Shown here one piece after another: positions 51,958 to 62,841 of a stretch of 64,000 nucleotides of DNA. How positions within the stretch are numbered: the stretch's first letter is position 1; each line of letters starts with the position of its first letter. Position numbers and translations under genes: made by a program. The notes under the pieces are model-generated. The model ran no database searches. It saw only the letters and a list, made by a program, of their open reading frames with translations, and was not told the DNA's origin. The stretch is from the NCBI RefSeq assembly GCF_003987345.1, contig NZ_PIPP01000001.1, positions 124,001-188,000 on the forward strand. The letters run 5' to 3'. This stretch comes from Aliidiomarina shirensis. Its GTDB lineage: Bacteria; Pseudomonadota; Gammaproteobacteria; Enterobacterales; Alteromonadaceae.

Positions 51958-53541
51958 AATGGTCGCTGAGGAATCGTTCGCTAACTCTGGATAATCTAGC
52001 GTGTAATGTAAGCCTCGGCTTTCTTTGCGCAGCATAGCGCTTTCGATAATGAGTTGCGCTACTTGTGCTAAATTTCGTAACTCGAGCAAGTTATTGCTTA
52101 CGCGAAAGTTAGCGTAGTAATCGTGAATTTCGTGTTGCAACATTTCAACTCGTCGTAAAGCGCGTTCAAGGCGTTTATCCGTTCGTACAATACCCACGTA
52201 ATCCCACATGAATAAACGTAATTCATGCCAATTGTGTTGAATGATAACTTCTTCATCTGAATTAGTAACTTTGCTTTCATCCCAGCCTGCTATTTCCTTA
52301 ACCAACTGAGTGTTTTCAATTTTTGCCGTAATATCGGCAGCCGCGGCACGAGCGAAAACAACACATTCGAGTAGCGAATTACTCGCCATCCGATTTGCGC
52401 CGTGCAGACCGGTGTAAGCAACTTCACCAATGGCATATAAGTTATCAACATCAGTTTTAGCATTTAAATCAGTAACAACGCCACCGCATGTGTAGTGTGC
52501 AGCGGGAACTATGGGCATCGGCTCTGCTGTTATATCGATACCTAAACTCTTACATTTTTCATAAATTGTTGGAAAGTGCTGGCGAATGAAATCAGCAGGT
52601 TTGTGGGAAATATCTAAATACATGCAATCAGCGCCTAATCGCTTCATTTCATAGTCGATCGCCCGGGCCACAACATCCCGTGGGGCGAGTTCGGCCAATG
52701 CGTGGAAATCAGGCATAAAACGTGAACCATCAGGGCGCTTTAATAATGCGCCTTCGCCGCGCAGCGCTTCGGTAAGCAAAAAGTTCCGCGCATTTGGGTG
52801 AAATAAGCACGTAGGGTGGAACTGGTTAAATTCCATATTTCCAACGCGGCAACCCGCTCGCCAAGCCATGGCGATACCATCGCCACTCGCGATATCAGGG
52901 TTCGAGGTATATTGGTAAACCTTACTCGCACCACCCGTACAGAGCGCTGTAAATTTGGCAGCTACGGTTAACACTTGCTCTTGCCGGCGATTCCAAACGT
53001 ACGCGCCAATACAACGGCTTTGCTCGGGAGAACCTGAGGTAATTAAATCAATGGCGTTACAGTGCTCAAGAACTTGAATATTGGGGTGGCTCAGAGCTTG
53101 GCTCGTGAGCGTGCTTTGCACCGCTCGGCCGGTGGCATCAGCAGAATGAAGTATGCGGCGGTGGCTATGGCCGCCTTCTCGAGTGAGATGAAAACGTGGT
53201 TCGCCGTTTTCGTCGGGTTCTCGATCAAAATCGACGCCTAGTTCAATTAACCACTTTAAACTTTCTTTAGCTCTTTCGGCGGTATAGCGAACAACTGCAG
53301 AGTCACAAATACCGGCACCAGCGATGAGTGTATCTTCAATATGTGATTCTATACTATCGTTGGCATCAAACACGGCGGCGATGCCACCTTGTGCGTAATA
53401 GGTAGAACCCTCAGCTAACGGCCCTTTACTTAACACCACTACCTGATATTCTTTGGCGAGTTGCAGCGCAAGTGACAGACCGGCAGCACCGCTGCCAATA
53501 ATTAATACATCGCACGTTATTGTAGCGTCTGAGTTCATCAT
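51931..53541 (-). CDS. nadB: L-aspartate oxidase
   Basis: FAD enzyme oxidising aspartate to iminoaspartate, first step of NAD synthesis. 536 residues. The dinucleotide fold is [18 protein letters not shown] (about 13-30); [14 protein letters not shown] (about 46-59) and the substrate loop [14 protein letters not shown] fit the family, as does [18 protein letters not shown] (about 376-393). A helical C-terminal domain follows. It is divergent from rpoE, exactly as in E. coli. Confidence 0.96.
   Translation of the reverse strand: MMNSDATITCDVLIIGSGAAGLSLALQLAKEYQVVVLSKGPLAEGSTYYAQGGIAAVFDANDSIESHIEDTLIAGAGICDSAVVRYTAERAKESLKWLIELGVDFDREPDENGEPRFHLTREGGHSHRRILHSADATGRAVQSTLTSQALSHPNIQVLEHCNAIDLITSGSPEQSRCIGAYVWNRRQEQVLTVAAKFTALCTGGASKVYQYTSNPDIASGDGIAMAWRAGCRVGNMEFNQFHPTCLFHPNARNFLLTEALRGEGALLKRPDGSRFMPDFHALAELAPRDVVARAIDYEMKRLGADCMYLDISHKPADFIRQHFPTIYEKCKSLGIDITAEPMPIVPAAHYTCGGVVTDLNAKTDVDNLYAIGEVAYTGLHGANRMASNSLLECVVFARAAAADITAKIENTQLVKEIAGWDESKVTNSDEEVIIQHNWHELRLFMWDYVGIVRTDKRLERALRRVEMLQHEIHDYYANFRVSNNLLELRNLAQVAQLIIESAMLRKESRGLHYTLDYPELANDSSATILTPPKRRI
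51938..51953. terminator. C(UUCG)G hairpin in the overlapping ends of ygfX and nadB
   Basis: CGCCGC (51938-51943), TTCG loop, GCGGCG (51948-51953), then TTAAAAT on the forward strand. It lies wholly inside both coding regions, so the sequence must satisfy two proteins and may also end or stabilise both transcripts. Confidence 0.6.
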
Positions 53542-53598
53542 GATTTATCGTGGTTAAGAATTATTATTAGATTTTACCTTTGTTATCACTATTTTTGC

Positions 53599-53625
53599 GA
53601 ACTTTTTAAAAAATGCTTGGTCTAG
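53599..53625 (+). promoter_or_regulatory. Sigma-E-type promoter of rpoE
   Basis: GAACTT (53599-53604), 16-base spacer, TCTAG (53621-53625), followed at once by a second TCTAG. This matches the extracytoplasmic sigma-E pattern (GAACTT, about 16 bases, TCTGA or TCAAA) and predicts autoregulation of rpoE-rseABC, with a leader of about 75 bases. Confidence 0.75.
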
Positions 53626-53707
53626 TCTAGTACGGAAGATGCGAGCCCAGTTTAAAATACGCGGCATTCATATGCGCTAACAAGGGTTAATAAGAGAGTG
53701 GGCTCGA

Positions 53708-54289
53708 ATGAGCGAACAGGAAATTGATCAACAGCTGGTAGAACGAGTACAGCGCGGTGATCAACGAGCTTTTGATGTTTTGGTGAAGAAATACCAGCAC
53801 AAAATCATTAGCTTAGTGTCACGTTACGTAAAACATCCCGGCGATGTTCCGGATGTTGCACAAGAAGCATTTATAAAAGCTTATCGTGCATTACCGAACT
53901 TTCGAGGCGAAAGTGCGTTCTATACATGGCTATACCGTATTGCGGTAAATACGGCAAAAAACTATTTGGTTGCGCGGGGGCGAAAGCCACCGTCTTCTGA
54001 TGTAGATGCACAAGATGCAGAATTTTTAGATGCTGGACATGGTTTGCGAGATATCGCTTCTCCAGAGCGAATGTTGTTATCTGACGAACTAAAACGCACT
54101 GTGATGGCAGCTATTGATGCTTTGCCAGACGATTTAAAGCAAGCAATAACCCTACGTGAATTAGACGGTATGGGTTATGAAGAAATTGCCATCACCATGG
54201 ATTGTCCGATAGGAACGGTACGTTCTAGGATATTTAGAGCACGAGAAGCCATTGATAAGGCAATAGAACCGTTGCTCGATGCGAATTAA
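53708..54289 (+). CDS. rpoE: RNA polymerase sigma-E factor
   Basis: Extracytoplasmic-function sigma factor for envelope stress. 193 residues. Region 2 includes DQRAFDVLVKKYQHKIISLV (about 19-38) and VPDVAQEAFIKAYRALPNFRGES (about 49-71); region 4 has AIDALPDDLKQAITLRELDGM and the helix-turn-helix SYEEIA-like YEEIAITMDCPIGTVRSRIFRAR (about 157-179). It heads rpoE-rseA-rseB-rseC. Confidence 0.97.
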   Translation: MSEQEIDQQLVERVQRGDQRAFDVLVKKYQHKIISLVSRYVKHPGDVPDVAQEAFIKAYRALPNFRGESAFYTWLYRIAVNTAKNYLVARGRKPPSSDVDAQDAEFLDAGHGLRDIASPERMLLSDELKRTVMAAIDALPDDLKQAITLRELDGMGYEEIAITMDCPIGTVRSRIFRAREAIDKAIEPLLDAN

Positions 54290-54310
54290 GCCAACTGAGG
54301 ATTGACACGA

Positions 54311-54919
54311 ATGACAGAACACCAGAAAGAACAACTTTCAGCACTGCTTGATGGCCACATTGATGGCGATGAAGCAATGCATGAGCTGGTGGAAAATGCG
54401 AGCCAGCGAGAACGCTGGTTTCGCTATCAGCTAACCGGCGCGGTAATTCGTGGAGAAGCCACTAGTGGGCAGCCATTCGACATCTCTGCTGCGGTTGCTG
54501 CACAGATAGCGGCTGAGCCTAAACATGCGGTAGCTCCTAAAAGTAGCTGGCAAGCTTTACAACAATGGCTTCAAGGTGGTTGGTTCCGCCCTGCGGCGAA
54601 TGTTGCGGTGGCAGCCGGGGTGGCAATAGTGACGATTGTTGGCATCCAGAGCTATCAGCCTGTTGATGATGGAATTGTTGCGCCAGAAGTGGCTCCCTCA
54701 GCAAATACAGGGTTTGAAACACGTCCGTTAGGCGGCGTAATTAACCCAGTGAGCTTTAACATGACCAGTTCACCAGCGGTTGATCAACAAGAAGTGGATC
54801 AAGAGCGGCGCTTGCTGCAATCGTTTTTCTTTGATCATCAGCAACAGTTACAACTAAGTGAACAAGTTGAAGCTGAGGTAGACACTAAACCTGAGTTGCC
54901 TGAACAGGAAATTGAATAA
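54311..54919 (+). CDS. rseA: Anti-sigma-E factor RseA
   Basis: Inner-membrane protein that holds sigma-E; cut in turn by DegS and RseP. From ATG 54311 it has 202 residues. The cytosolic anti-sigma domain is about 1-90 (EQLSALLDGHIDGDEAMHEL, RERWFRYQLTGAVIRGE), then one membrane helix (about 94-114, AANVAVAAGVAIVTIVGIQSY) and a periplasmic domain. A TTG at 54302 is also in frame, but would put the ribosome site (TGAGGA) directly on the start codon. Confidence 0.93.
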   Translation: MTEHQKEQLSALLDGHIDGDEAMHELVENASQRERWFRYQLTGAVIRGEATSGQPFDISAAVAAQIAAEPKHAVAPKSSWQALQQWLQGGWFRPAANVAVAAGVAIVTIVGIQSYQPVDDGIVAPEVAPSANTGFETRPLGGVINPVSFNMTSSPAVDQQEVDQERRLLQSFFFDHQQQLQLSEQVEAEVDTKPELPEQEIE

Positions 54920-54925
54920 CACTTT

Positions 54926-55930
54926 ATGCATGGGTACCGGTATTTGCTGGCGTGTGCGGTAACCGCCAGTAGTTTGATTTGCAGTTCAGCATTGGCTGCT
55001 GCGCCGCAAGAAGAGTTGGGTGCAACTGAGTTGCGGGCCGGTGAACAACGCGCATTAGTAGAAGGTGAGCGTTGGTTTAACTTAATGCAAAAGGCATTAA
55101 CGGAATATAATTTCAATGCCTCGTTGGTGCATGTGCAAGGCCAGCGCATAGAGATGTTTCGTTGGTTGCATGGGCATACCAATGAAAATGAAGAACTTGA
55201 ACTTCTGCATAGTTTGAATGGCCCAGAAATCCATATTATTCGTCGTGGTCAAACCGTATCTTATTTTCACTCCATGAGCTCTCCCTACAGCATTCGCGCG
55301 AACACAATGTTTGGGCCTATTCCTACCGCGTTTTTCCGTGATTTTTCAAATATAGCTGAGGCGTATAACGCTGTTCCAATGGGCGGCGCGCGAATAATGG
55401 ACCGAACAACGGTGCATGTGCGCTTGATCCCAAAAGAGCAGGATCGATATGGTTATTCGTTGTGGTTAGATCGAGAATCAGGAATGTTGTTACGCATGCT
55501 GACGGTCAGCCAAGAAGGTGAACCCCTTGAGCAAGTGCAACTTACCGCATTAGAAGTAACCACCGAATTGAATAGTGAATTAGAGCAGGTGAATGAGCTT
55601 AATCTTCCGCCGGTTGTTGATGATGTTCATCGTTCGGTGGATGTTCGCCATGATTGGCAAACGAATTATATTCCGCGTGGCTTTAAGCTTATTCGAGGCA
55701 ATCATCATCGCTTACCGATTACCGGGATTGCGGCGGATTATTACTTATATTCTGATGGTTTAACACGGGTTTCTGTTTACGTGAGCGAAGATCCAGAAGC
55801 GTCAGCTAATTTACGGTACAACGGCTTGGAATCCCTTTACTCGCATAGTTTTGCTGATTACAGCGTAACGGTGGTGGGGCGGTTACCAATAGCCACGTTA
55901 CAACGTATTGCAACATCGGTGCGTAGATGA
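54926..55930 (+). CDS. rseB: Periplasmic sigma-E regulator RseB/MucB
   Basis: Binds the periplasmic part of RseA and shields it from DegS; released by LPS intermediates. The 334-residue precursor has a signal peptide (YLLACAVTASSLICSSALAA, cleavage near residue 25), an N-terminal large lipoprotein-carrier-like domain (about 45-215) with the YNFNASLVHVQGQRIEMFRW segment, and a C-terminal domain (about 235-330). It overlaps rseC by four bases (ATGA). Confidence 0.93.
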   Translation: MHGYRYLLACAVTASSLICSSALAAAPQEELGATELRAGEQRALVEGERWFNLMQKALTEYNFNASLVHVQGQRIEMFRWLHGHTNENEELELLHSLNGPEIHIIRRGQTVSYFHSMSSPYSIRANTMFGPIPTAFFRDFSNIAEAYNAVPMGGARIMDRTTVHVRLIPKEQDRYGYSLWLDRESGMLLRMLTVSQEGEPLEQVQLTALEVTTELNSELEQVNELNLPPVVDDVHRSVDVRHDWQTNYIPRGFKLIRGNHHRLPITGIAADYYLYSDGLTRVSVYVSEDPEASANLRYNGLESLYSHSFADYSVTVVGRLPIATLQRIATSVRR

Positions 55931-56370
55931 TTCGAGAAATTGGTGAAGTTACCGCAGTTAGCGGGCAAAACGTGACGATAACCACAGCTCTGCAACAGGG
56001 CTGTGGTGGTTGTAAGCAACAAAGCCACTGTGGTGCCGGTATTTTATCTAAAGCACTACCGAATCGGCGCGGTAGTGTTGATATATGGCTCGAAAAGCCG
56101 CCGCAGCTTGGTACTCAAGTTGAGCTATGGTTACCTGAAAAAGCAATGCTGAAGTTTTCTGTGTTGTTATATCTATTGCCGATTGTAATGTTACTTGCCG
56201 GTGCTTTAATCGGTGAACAATTATTTCCGCACCAAGAACTTTATGGCATTTTATTCGCAGGTGCCGGATTTGCAGCGAGTTTTATTGGCTTAAAACGCTG
56301 GTTAAGGCGCCGTGATCTGCAAGTTCGCGAATTAATGCAGGTTAATATCCTCCCAGCCGACCAACCTTGA
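55927..56370 (+). CDS. rseC: RseC, SoxR-reducing-system family membrane protein
   Basis: Protein of 147 residues. The N-terminal cytosolic part carries a Cys cluster, GCGGCKQQSHCGAG (about 25-38), of the kind expected to hold an iron-sulfur or redox centre. Two membrane helices follow (about 76-96 and 102-122) and a basic tail. In E. coli RseC belongs to the electron-transfer system that reduces SoxR; a role in the sigma-E response is minor. It is coupled to rseB through the ATGA overlap. Confidence 0.92.
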   Translation: MIREIGEVTAVSGQNVTITTALQQGCGGCKQQSHCGAGILSKALPNRRGSVDIWLEKPPQLGTQVELWLPEKAMLKFSVLLYLLPIVMLLAGALIGEQLFPHQELYGILFAGAGFAASFIGLKRWLRRRDLQVRELMQVNILPADQP

Positions 56371-56461
56371 TTGTTTATCTGCGCCAAAGTAAGTAAAATT
56401 CGCCTCATTAATACGGTGAGGAGTCGCAGCGTTTTGCTGACTGACCGGATATGAGGTGTAC

Positions 56462-58279
56462 ATGAGCCAAGTTGGCATAGCAAAAAAGAACATTCGTAAT
56501 TTCTCTGTAATCGCGCACATCGATCATGGTAAATCCACGTTGTCCGATCGTTTGATCCAAACTTGTGGCGGATTAACACAACGAGAAATGGCTGAACAAG
56601 TGCTCGATTCAATGGATATTGAGCGCGAACGCGGGATTACCATCAAAGCGCAAAGCGTTACGCTTTACTATGATGCCAACGATGGCGAACGTTACCAATT
56701 AAACTTTATCGACACCCCTGGCCACGTAGATTTTTCTTACGAAGTTTCCCGCAGCCTAGCAGGCTGTGAAGGCGCTTTGCTCGTGGTTGATGCAGCACAG
56801 GGCGTGGAAGCACAAACACTCGCAAACTGTTATACCGCAATCGATATGAATTTAGAGGTTGTTCCGGTACTCAATAAAATCGATTTGCCTTCGGCCGAGC
56901 CAGAGCGCGTTGCGCAGGAAATTGAAGATATTGTAGGCATAGAAGCGAGCGATGCAGTGCGTTGTTCAGCTAAAACCGGTATTGGTATTGACGAAGTACT
57001 TGAGCGAATTGTGAAACAAGTGCCTTCTCCAGAAGCTGAAGCTGATGATGAAGCACCATTGCAAGCGTTGATTATTGATTCTTGGTTCGATAACTACCAG
57101 GGCGTTGTTTCTTTGGTTCGTATCAAGAAAGGCGTGCTGCGCGCAGGCGAAAAAATGAAGGTAATGTCGACAGGGCACGATCATATTGTCGATAAAGTAG
57201 GTATTTTCACACCGAAGCAAACCGATACTGGGGTGCTTCGATCCGGTGAAGTAGGGTACGTGATTGCCGGCATTAAAGAGATTCATGGCGCGCCCGTAGG
57301 TGATACGTTAACGCATGCCAAACGGCCAGCGGATAAAATGTTACCGGGCTTTAAAAAGGTGCAGCCGCAAGTGTATGCCGGCATGTTCCCGATTAGTTCT
57401 GATGATTATGAAAACTTCCGCGATGCTTTAGATAAACTGAGTTTAAACGATGCTTCGTTGTTTTTTGAACCGGAAAACTCTGGCGCGCTCGGCTTTGGTT
57501 TCCGGTGTGGTTTCTTGGGCATGTTGCACATGGAGATCATCCAAGAACGGCTCGAGCGTGAATATGATATCGACCTTATTACGACAGCACCCACGGTTGT
57601 TTACAAAGTAGAAACCACCAAGGGTGAAATTAAAATGGTGGATAACCCTGCATATTTACCACCCGTGAATGAGATTCAGGCGATTTATGAACCTATCGTA
57701 GAAGCGAATATCTTAGTACCACAAGAACATGTAGGGAATGTTATTACCCTTTGTGTTGAGCGTCGTGGTATGCAAACCAATATGGTTTATCATGGCAATC
57801 AAGTTGCGCTTACTTATGAACTGCCAATGGCGGAAGTGGTGATGGATTTCTTTGATCGCTTGAAATCTACTAGCCGCGGTTATGCTTCTCTTGATTATCA
57901 GTTTAAACGTTTTGATGAATCAGACATGGTTCGGGTCGATATCTTAATTAACGCTGAGCGCGTTGATGCTTTAGCGATGATTTTGCACCGCAGCCAAGCT
58001 CAGTATCGTGGGCGTGACGTAGTTGATAAAATGCGGGAACTAATTCCGCGGCAGATGTTTGATATTGCGATACAAGCAACGATTGGCAACCACGTTATTG
58101 CTCGCAGTACCGTGAAGCAATTGCGGAAAAACGTAACCGCGAAGTGTTATGGTGGTGATGTTAGCCGTAAGAAAAAGCTATTACAGAAACAGAAAGAAGG
58201 TAAGAAACGAATGAAACAACTGGGGAACGTGGAAGTGCCTCAGGAAGCGTTCCTTGCGGTTTTGAAAACCGGCAAGTAA
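56462..58279 (+). CDS. lepA: Elongation factor 4 (LepA)
   Basis: Ribosome-bound translational GTPase acting in initiation/back-translocation. 605 residues. G-domain motifs are [13 protein letters not shown] (G1), [11 protein letters not shown] (switch I), DTPGHVDF (G3), LNKIDLPS (G4) and CSAKTGIG (G5). The LepA-specific C-terminal domain ends in [22 protein letters not shown] 56462 is preceded by GAGG. It follows rseC after 91 bases, the usual gammaproteobacterial order rseC-lepA-lepB. Confidence 0.96.
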   Translation: MSQVGIAKKNIRNFSVIAHIDHGKSTLSDRLIQTCGGLTQREMAEQVLDSMDIERERGITIKAQSVTLYYDANDGERYQLNFIDTPGHVDFSYEVSRSLAGCEGALLVVDAAQGVEAQTLANCYTAIDMNLEVVPVLNKIDLPSAEPERVAQEIEDIVGIEASDAVRCSAKTGIGIDEVLERIVKQVPSPEAEADDEAPLQALIIDSWFDNYQGVVSLVRIKKGVLRAGEKMKVMSTGHDHIVDKVGIFTPKQTDTGVLRSGEVGYVIAGIKEIHGAPVGDTLTHAKRPADKMLPGFKKVQPQVYAGMFPISSDDYENFRDALDKLSLNDASLFFEPENSGALGFGFRCGFLGMLHMEIIQERLEREYDIDLITTAPTVVYKVETTKGEIKMVDNPAYLPPVNEIQAIYEPIVEANILVPQEHVGNVITLCVERRGMQTNMVYHGNQVALTYELPMAEVVMDFFDRLKSTSRGYASLDYQFKRFDESDMVRVDILINAERVDALAMILHRSQAQYRGRDVVDKMRELIPRQMFDIAIQATIGNHVIARSTVKQLRKNVTAKCYGGDVSRKKKLLQKQKEGKKRMKQLGNVEVPQEAFLAVLKTGK

Positions 58280-58310
58280 CGATTTAGGAACTTAAACAGG
58301 AACGTTCAGC

Positions 58311-59204
58311 ATGACCACATATTACTTTTCCTTGTTGTTGGTGTTTGGCAGTTTGTTTACGGGCATCATTTGGGCGATTGACCATTGGGTTTGGAAGCCG
58401 AAGCGTTTGGAGAAAATCCGTGCGGTAGAGGCGCAATCTGGCGTAAAGCTCAAACCTGAACAAGCTGATCAACTCGCACCACAATCAGGATTGGCGGATT
58501 TTGCGCAAGCGGCGTTCCCAGTTTTGTTTGTGATTTTAATCTTGCGTTCATTTTTATATGAACCCTTTCGTATTCCATCCGGTTCGATGATGCCAACTTT
58601 GTTGGTGGGCGATTTTATTCTGGTTGAGAAATTCCGTTATGGGCTACGTGAGCCAGTAACACGTAAGGAATTTTTAAATACGGGTCGGCCTGAACGCGGT
58701 GATATCGTGGTATTTAAATATCCGGTAGAACCTGATCTTGATTACATTAAGCGAGTGATTGGCCTGCCAGGTGATCGTGTCACCTATACGGATAAAACGT
58801 TTTACGTTCAGCCCCAATGCTTGCCTGATTGTGATGGTGTTGAGCCTATTGTTTTGCAGCGTGAGTTTCAGGCAGAAGGTGAATTCATGCAACAGCAAGT
58901 TCCGGTTCGCCGATATCACGAAAACTATGATGGTGCCGAATACAACATACTGATTAATCCACGCGTGAATATTCACAGTGATTCATTTGTGTGGGACGTG
59001 CCGGAAGGGCAGTATTTCTTCATTGGCGACAACCGCGATAATTCGGTTGATAGCCGTTATTGGGGATACGCGAATGAAGATCTGTTGGTAGGGCGAGCAG
59101 TTTTTATTTGGTTAAGCTTTGAGTTTGAAAGGGATGCGAACAGTTGGTTACCCAAATGGGTGCCCAGCAAGGTTCGGTTTGATCGTTTAGGGAGAATTGA
59201 GTGA
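58311..59204 (+). CDS. lepB: Signal peptidase I
   Basis: Cleaves Sec and Tat signal peptides at the periplasmic face. 297 residues. Two N-terminal membrane helices (about 5-25 and 66-83), catalytic Ser92 in IPSGSMMPT and catalytic Lys147 in [13 protein letters not shown], nearly at E. coli positions (91 and 146). [16 protein letters not shown] (box E) is near 241-256. The stop overlaps the rnc start (GTGA). Confidence 0.96.
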   Translation: MTTYYFSLLLVFGSLFTGIIWAIDHWVWKPKRLEKIRAVEAQSGVKLKPEQADQLAPQSGLADFAQAAFPVLFVILILRSFLYEPFRIPSGSMMPTLLVGDFILVEKFRYGLREPVTRKEFLNTGRPERGDIVVFKYPVEPDLDYIKRVIGLPGDRVTYTDKTFYVQPQCLPDCDGVEPIVLQREFQAEGEFMQQQVPVRRYHENYDGAEYNILINPRVNIHSDSFVWDVPEGQYFFIGDNRDNSVDSRYWGYANEDLLVGRAVFIWLSFEFERDANSWLPKWVPSKVRFDRLGRIE

Positions 59205-59908
59205 GTTTAACACCTATCCAGCTCCGTGAGATTGAGCGGCGGCTAGGCTATAATTTTAACAACCATGCATTATTGTATCAGGCGCTAACGCATCGAAGTG
59301 CTGGTGAAGGGCATTATGAGCGGCTTGAGTTTTTAGGCGATTCTATTTTAAGTGTAGTTATTGCTGAAGCGCTCTATCATCGTTTCCCAAAATCGCCTGA
59401 AGGTGATTTAAGTCGGATGCGCGCAACTTTAGTGTGCGGAGATATGTTGGCGAACGTTGCCCGGGAGTTTGAGCTTGGTAAGTTTTTAAACCTAGGCCCA
59501 GGGGAGCTCAAAAGCGGTGGTTTCCGGCGTGATTCAATTTTATCGGATGCCGTAGAAGCTATTATCGGTGCTATTTTTCTTGATAGTGATATTCAAACAG
59601 TACAAGAAATAGTACGGGCATGGTATCAGCCATTACTAAAAGATATTAAGCCGGGAAATAGTCAGAAAGATCCAAAAACACGCTTGCAGGAATACCTGCA
59701 AAGTCGCCAGTTCGCCGTGCCAGAGTATGAAGTTAGCGCTACCGAAGGGCAGGCACACAATCAACGTTTTACCGTTACATGTAAAGTTGAACCACTTGCT
59801 GAACCTGTAGTTGCTACGGGAACCAGCCGACGAAAAGCAGAGCAAAATGCGGCTGCGAAAGTGATTGAGCACTTGGCGGAACTGCCGGAAGGCAAGGAAT
59901 TAAGATGA
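59201..59908 (+). CDS. rnc: Ribonuclease III
   Basis: Double-strand-specific endonuclease processing rRNA and mRNA. 235 residues, GTG start overlapping lepB by four bases. The RNase III signature [19 protein letters not shown] (about 40-58) has the catalytic acidic residues, with the second Asp/Glu pair in [13 protein letters not shown] (about 116-128). The dsRNA-binding domain (about 155-228) includes [11 protein letters not shown] and [19 protein letters not shown]. It overlaps era by four bases. Confidence 0.96.
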   Translation: MSLTPIQLREIERRLGYNFNNHALLYQALTHRSAGEGHYERLEFLGDSILSVVIAEALYHRFPKSPEGDLSRMRATLVCGDMLANVAREFELGKFLNLGPGELKSGGFRRDSILSDAVEAIIGAIFLDSDIQTVQEIVRAWYQPLLKDIKPGNSQKDPKTRLQEYLQSRQFAVPEYEVSATEGQAHNQRFTVTCKVEPLAEPVVATGTSRRKAEQNAAAKVIEHLAELPEGKELR

Positions 59909-60846
59909 ATTTAGATGATTTTTTTGCAGCAGAAGCCAGTGAAACGCCTGCGGGACCAACGTTCAATGGGTTTGTAGCTATTGTAGGGCGGCCTAATGTA
60001 GGTAAATCAACGCTATTGAACCAGCTGCTCGGTCAAAAAGTGAGTATCACCTCGAAGAAAGCGCAAACCACGCGGCATCGTATTTTAGGTATTGATACGG
60101 AAGGCCCATATCAAACTATTTATGTGGATACTCCAGGTTTACACAAAGATGAAAAGCGTGCGATTAACCGCTTAATGAACCGTGCGGCGAGTTCCTCGAT
60201 TGGCGATGTTGATCTTGTGCTATTTATCGTTGAAGGTACGCACTGGACCGAAGACGATGAAATGGTGCTGGGCAAGATTATGCGGGCGAATCGTCCGGCG
60301 ATGCTGATCATTAATAAAATTGATCAGGTAAAGGATAAAGGTTCATTACTACCCCACATTCAAGAGATTTCAGCCGATTTTGAATTTAAAGAAATAATTC
60401 CAATTTCGGCGCTATCGCCGGAGCACATGCCGAAAATTAAAGAGCTCGTGCGCCCATATTTACGTGAAGGTGTACATTTTTATCCTGCTGATCACGTCAC
60501 CGATCGCTCGGTTCGGTTTATGGCCGCGGAAACCGTGCGTGAAAAGCTCATGCGCTTTACGGGTGAAGAATTACCCTACTCAACTACAGTTGAAATTGAA
60601 AAATATGAAACTACCGAGAACGGTATGGTGCATATTCACGCGCTAATCTTAGTAGAACGTGAAGGGCAAAAGCGTATGGTTATCGGCAATAAAGGCAGTA
60701 AGCTGAAAACGATAGGTGCAGAAGCGCGTAAAGATATTGAACACATGCTTGATGCACGCGTAAACCTGCAACTGTGGGTGAAAGTGAAATCTGGCTGGGC
60801 CGATGACGAACGCGCTTTGCGTAGCTTAGGCTACGGAGAAGAATAA
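59905..60846 (+). CDS. era: GTPase Era
   Basis: Ribosome-assembly GTPase binding the 3' end of 16S rRNA. 313 residues. G1 is GRPNVGKST (about 28-36), G3 DTPGLH, G4 NKIDQV and G5 ISALSPE. The C-terminal KH domain has the GxxG loop [12 protein letters not shown] (about 258-269). It follows rnc with an ATGA overlap and recO begins on its stop, so lepB to recO is a tightly packed operon. Confidence 0.97.
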   Translation: MNLDDFFAAEASETPAGPTFNGFVAIVGRPNVGKSTLLNQLLGQKVSITSKKAQTTRHRILGIDTEGPYQTIYVDTPGLHKDEKRAINRLMNRAASSSIGDVDLVLFIVEGTHWTEDDEMVLGKIMRANRPAMLIINKIDQVKDKGSLLPHIQEISADFEFKEIIPISALSPEHMPKIKELVRPYLREGVHFYPADHVTDRSVRFMAAETVREKLMRFTGEELPYSTTVEIEKYETTENGMVHIHALILVEREGQKRMVIGNKGSKLKTIGAEARKDIEHMLDARVNLQLWVKVKSGWADDERALRSLGYGEE

Positions 60847-61583
60847 TGACTCGGGCCGTGGTTTTACACCGTTGGCCCTGGCAAGAACACGGCCTCCTGC
60901 TGGATCTATTTACCGAAGGTTTCGGTCGTGTTCGCGCTATTTCAAAATATGCCCGCAGCAGGCGTTCTTCGTTGCGTGCTACTCTGGAACCATTTACCCT
61001 CATCGATATTGAACTTAAAGGCCGTGGCGAAGTAAAGAACCTAGCGCGGGCCGATAGTGTACAGAACTTTCCGTTGCGCTCGGTTCACTTATACAGTGGC
61101 CTATATTTGAATGAACTGTTACAACGATTACTTCCTGAACATACGGATCTCCCCGGATTGTTTATCGATTATGTGAAAAGCCTAGAATTGCTATCAGAAA
61201 CACAGGTTATTGAGCCTGTTTTACGGCAATTTGAATATCGTTTGCTTTGTCATCTTGATCTTGATTTCTCTTTTACGCATGATGCAAATGATGGGAACGC
61301 CATTGAGCCGGGTATTTTATATCGATTTGTAGCAGGCAGTGGTTTTGTGCCAGCGCAAATAGAGAATGAAGCACTGTATATCGGCGAAGCGCCAGCAGAA
61401 ACCGCTTCGTCGGAATGGCTGATAAGCGGTGCTGAAATTAGTGTGTTAGGGCAATTTCAACTCGCCAATCCGCAAGTTTTAAAACAATTTAAGCAATTAA
61501 TGCGTAATGCTTATGCCCCTTTGCTGGGTAGTAAGCCGTTGCGTAGCCGCGAGTTATTGCTCGCCGCTGTGCAGAACAAATAA
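60846..61583 (+). CDS. recO: DNA repair protein RecO
   Basis: RecFOR pathway mediator that loads RecA onto SSB-coated DNA. 245 residues. N-terminal OB fold (about 1-80, RAVVLHRWPWQEHGLLLDLFTEGFGRV), then helical region with LYLNELLQRLLPEHT (about 86-100). The four-Cys zinc site of some RecO proteins is not present, as is usual in this lineage. It overlaps era by one base. Confidence 0.93.
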   Translation: MTRAVVLHRWPWQEHGLLLDLFTEGFGRVRAISKYARSRRSSLRATLEPFTLIDIELKGRGEVKNLARADSVQNFPLRSVHLYSGLYLNELLQRLLPEHTDLPGLFIDYVKSLELLSETQVIEPVLRQFEYRLLCHLDLDFSFTHDANDGNAIEPGILYRFVAGSGFVPAQIENEALYIGEAPAETASSEWLISGAEISVLGQFQLANPQVLKQFKQLMRNAYAPLLGSKPLRSRELLLAAVQNK

Positions 61584-61611
61584 TGTAGTTTTTTAGACGT
61601 TGGGAGAAATC

Positions 61612-62340
61612 ATGGCAGCTGCCTTACTCGGAGTGAATATTGATCATATCGCTACTTTGCGCAACGCGCGCGGTGTTGCCTACCCAGAGCCGGTGCAAGC
61701 GGCAGCAATTGCAGAGCAGGCAGGCGCCGATGGCATTACCGTGCATTTACGAGAAGATCGCCGACATATCACCGACCGCGATGTTCGGTTGTTAGCGGAA
61801 ACCATTCAAACACGAATGAACCTAGAAATGGCCATGACCGACGAGATGGTGGCGATTGCGATTGCAACTAAGCCGGCCTATGTGTGCTTGGTTCCAGAAA
61901 AACGTGAAGAATTAACCACCGAAGGTGGATTAGATGTAGCAGGCCAGTTAGCGCGAAGCCGCGATGTTGTGGCAAAACTCAACGATGCGGGAATTTTGGT
62001 GTCGTTATTCATTGATGCTGATGAAAAGCAAATTGACGCGGCGAAAGAAGTAAACGCGCCCTACATTGAGCTGCATACAGGACATTACGCAGAAGCACAG
62101 GGGCAAACGCAAGTAGAAGCGTTAGCACAGTTACAAAAGGCTGCACGGTATGCCAAAGACTTAGGTTTGGTAGTGAATGCAGGGCATGGATTGCACTACC
62201 ACAACACCCAAGCTATTGCGGCCATTCCTGAGATATTTGAACTTAATATTGGCCATGCAATTATTGCTCGAGCGATGTTTAGTGGCCTGCACAATGCTGT
62301 TGCTGATATGAAAAATATTATTGAACAGGCCCGACGCTAA
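61612..62340 (+). CDS. pdxJ: Pyridoxine 5'-phosphate synthase
   Basis: Condenses aminoacetone phosphate and deoxyxylulose phosphate to pyridoxine phosphate (the DXP-dependent route to vitamin B6). 242 residues. [17 protein letters not shown] (about 5-21), [16 protein letters not shown] (about 38-53) and [15 protein letters not shown] (about 184-198) identify the barrel. ATG 61612 with GGGAG five bases upstream matches E. coli length (243). It shares the substrate branch point DXP with dxr elsewhere in the window. Confidence 0.96.
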   Translation: MAAALLGVNIDHIATLRNARGVAYPEPVQAAAIAEQAGADGITVHLREDRRHITDRDVRLLAETIQTRMNLEMAMTDEMVAIAIATKPAYVCLVPEKREELTTEGGLDVAGQLARSRDVVAKLNDAGILVSLFIDADEKQIDAAKEVNAPYIELHTGHYAEAQGQTQVEALAQLQKAARYAKDLGLVVNAGHGLHYHNTQAIAAIPEIFELNIGHAIIARAMFSGLHNAVADMKNIIEQARR

Positions 62341-62723
62341 TGGCGATAGTGGGAATTGGCACCGATATCGTGGAAATTGCACGTATTCGTTTAGCGTTAC
62401 AGCGCCAACCGGCTTTAGCCAAGCGATTATTAACCGCGAGTGAGCATGACGCGTTCAGCGCGGCAAAGGAACCAGAGCGATATTTAGCCAAGCGGTTTGC
62501 CGCGAAAGAGGCTGCGTTGAAAGCGCTGGGTACTGGTTTGCAAAACGGTATGAGTTGGCAACATATCGAAGTTAGCCACACTTCGCTGGGCCAGCCTCTG
62601 CTGGTTTTCACGCACGCCGCTGAAAGTTTGGCAAAAGAGCTGGCCGTGAGCCACCAGCATCTTTCTTTGAGTGATGAGGCTCATTACGCGCAGGCGATGG
62701 TTATTTTAGAGAGCCGCGAATAG
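62340..62723 (+). CDS. acpS: Holo-[acyl-carrier-protein] synthase
   Basis: Transfers phosphopantetheine from CoA to ACP. 127 residues. The motif GIGTDIVEIARI (about 5-16) with metal-binding Asp and RYLAKRFAAKEAALKALGTGL (about 46-66, with catalytic Glu) are diagnostic. It overlaps pdxJ by one base, as in E. coli. Confidence 0.96.
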   Translation: MAIVGIGTDIVEIARIRLALQRQPALAKRLLTASEHDAFSAAKEPERYLAKRFAAKEAALKALGTGLQNGMSWQHIEVSHTSLGQPLLVFTHAAESLAKELAVSHQHLSLSDEAHYAQAMVILESRE

Positions 62724-62841
62724 ATATTGTTAGTGATGGCGGTTATGGTTTGGTGATCGGGGATATTGCTCGCTATCCCATTTCGTTGTTCACTTCTCGT
62801 TATCGAGCAAGGTCGCCTAAGTAGTATATGTAGGAGTATGT

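Noticed and set aside
62724-62841. Gap between acpS and relA checked for tRNA or small genes
   Set aside because: No cloverleaf, open frame or terminator could be recognised.
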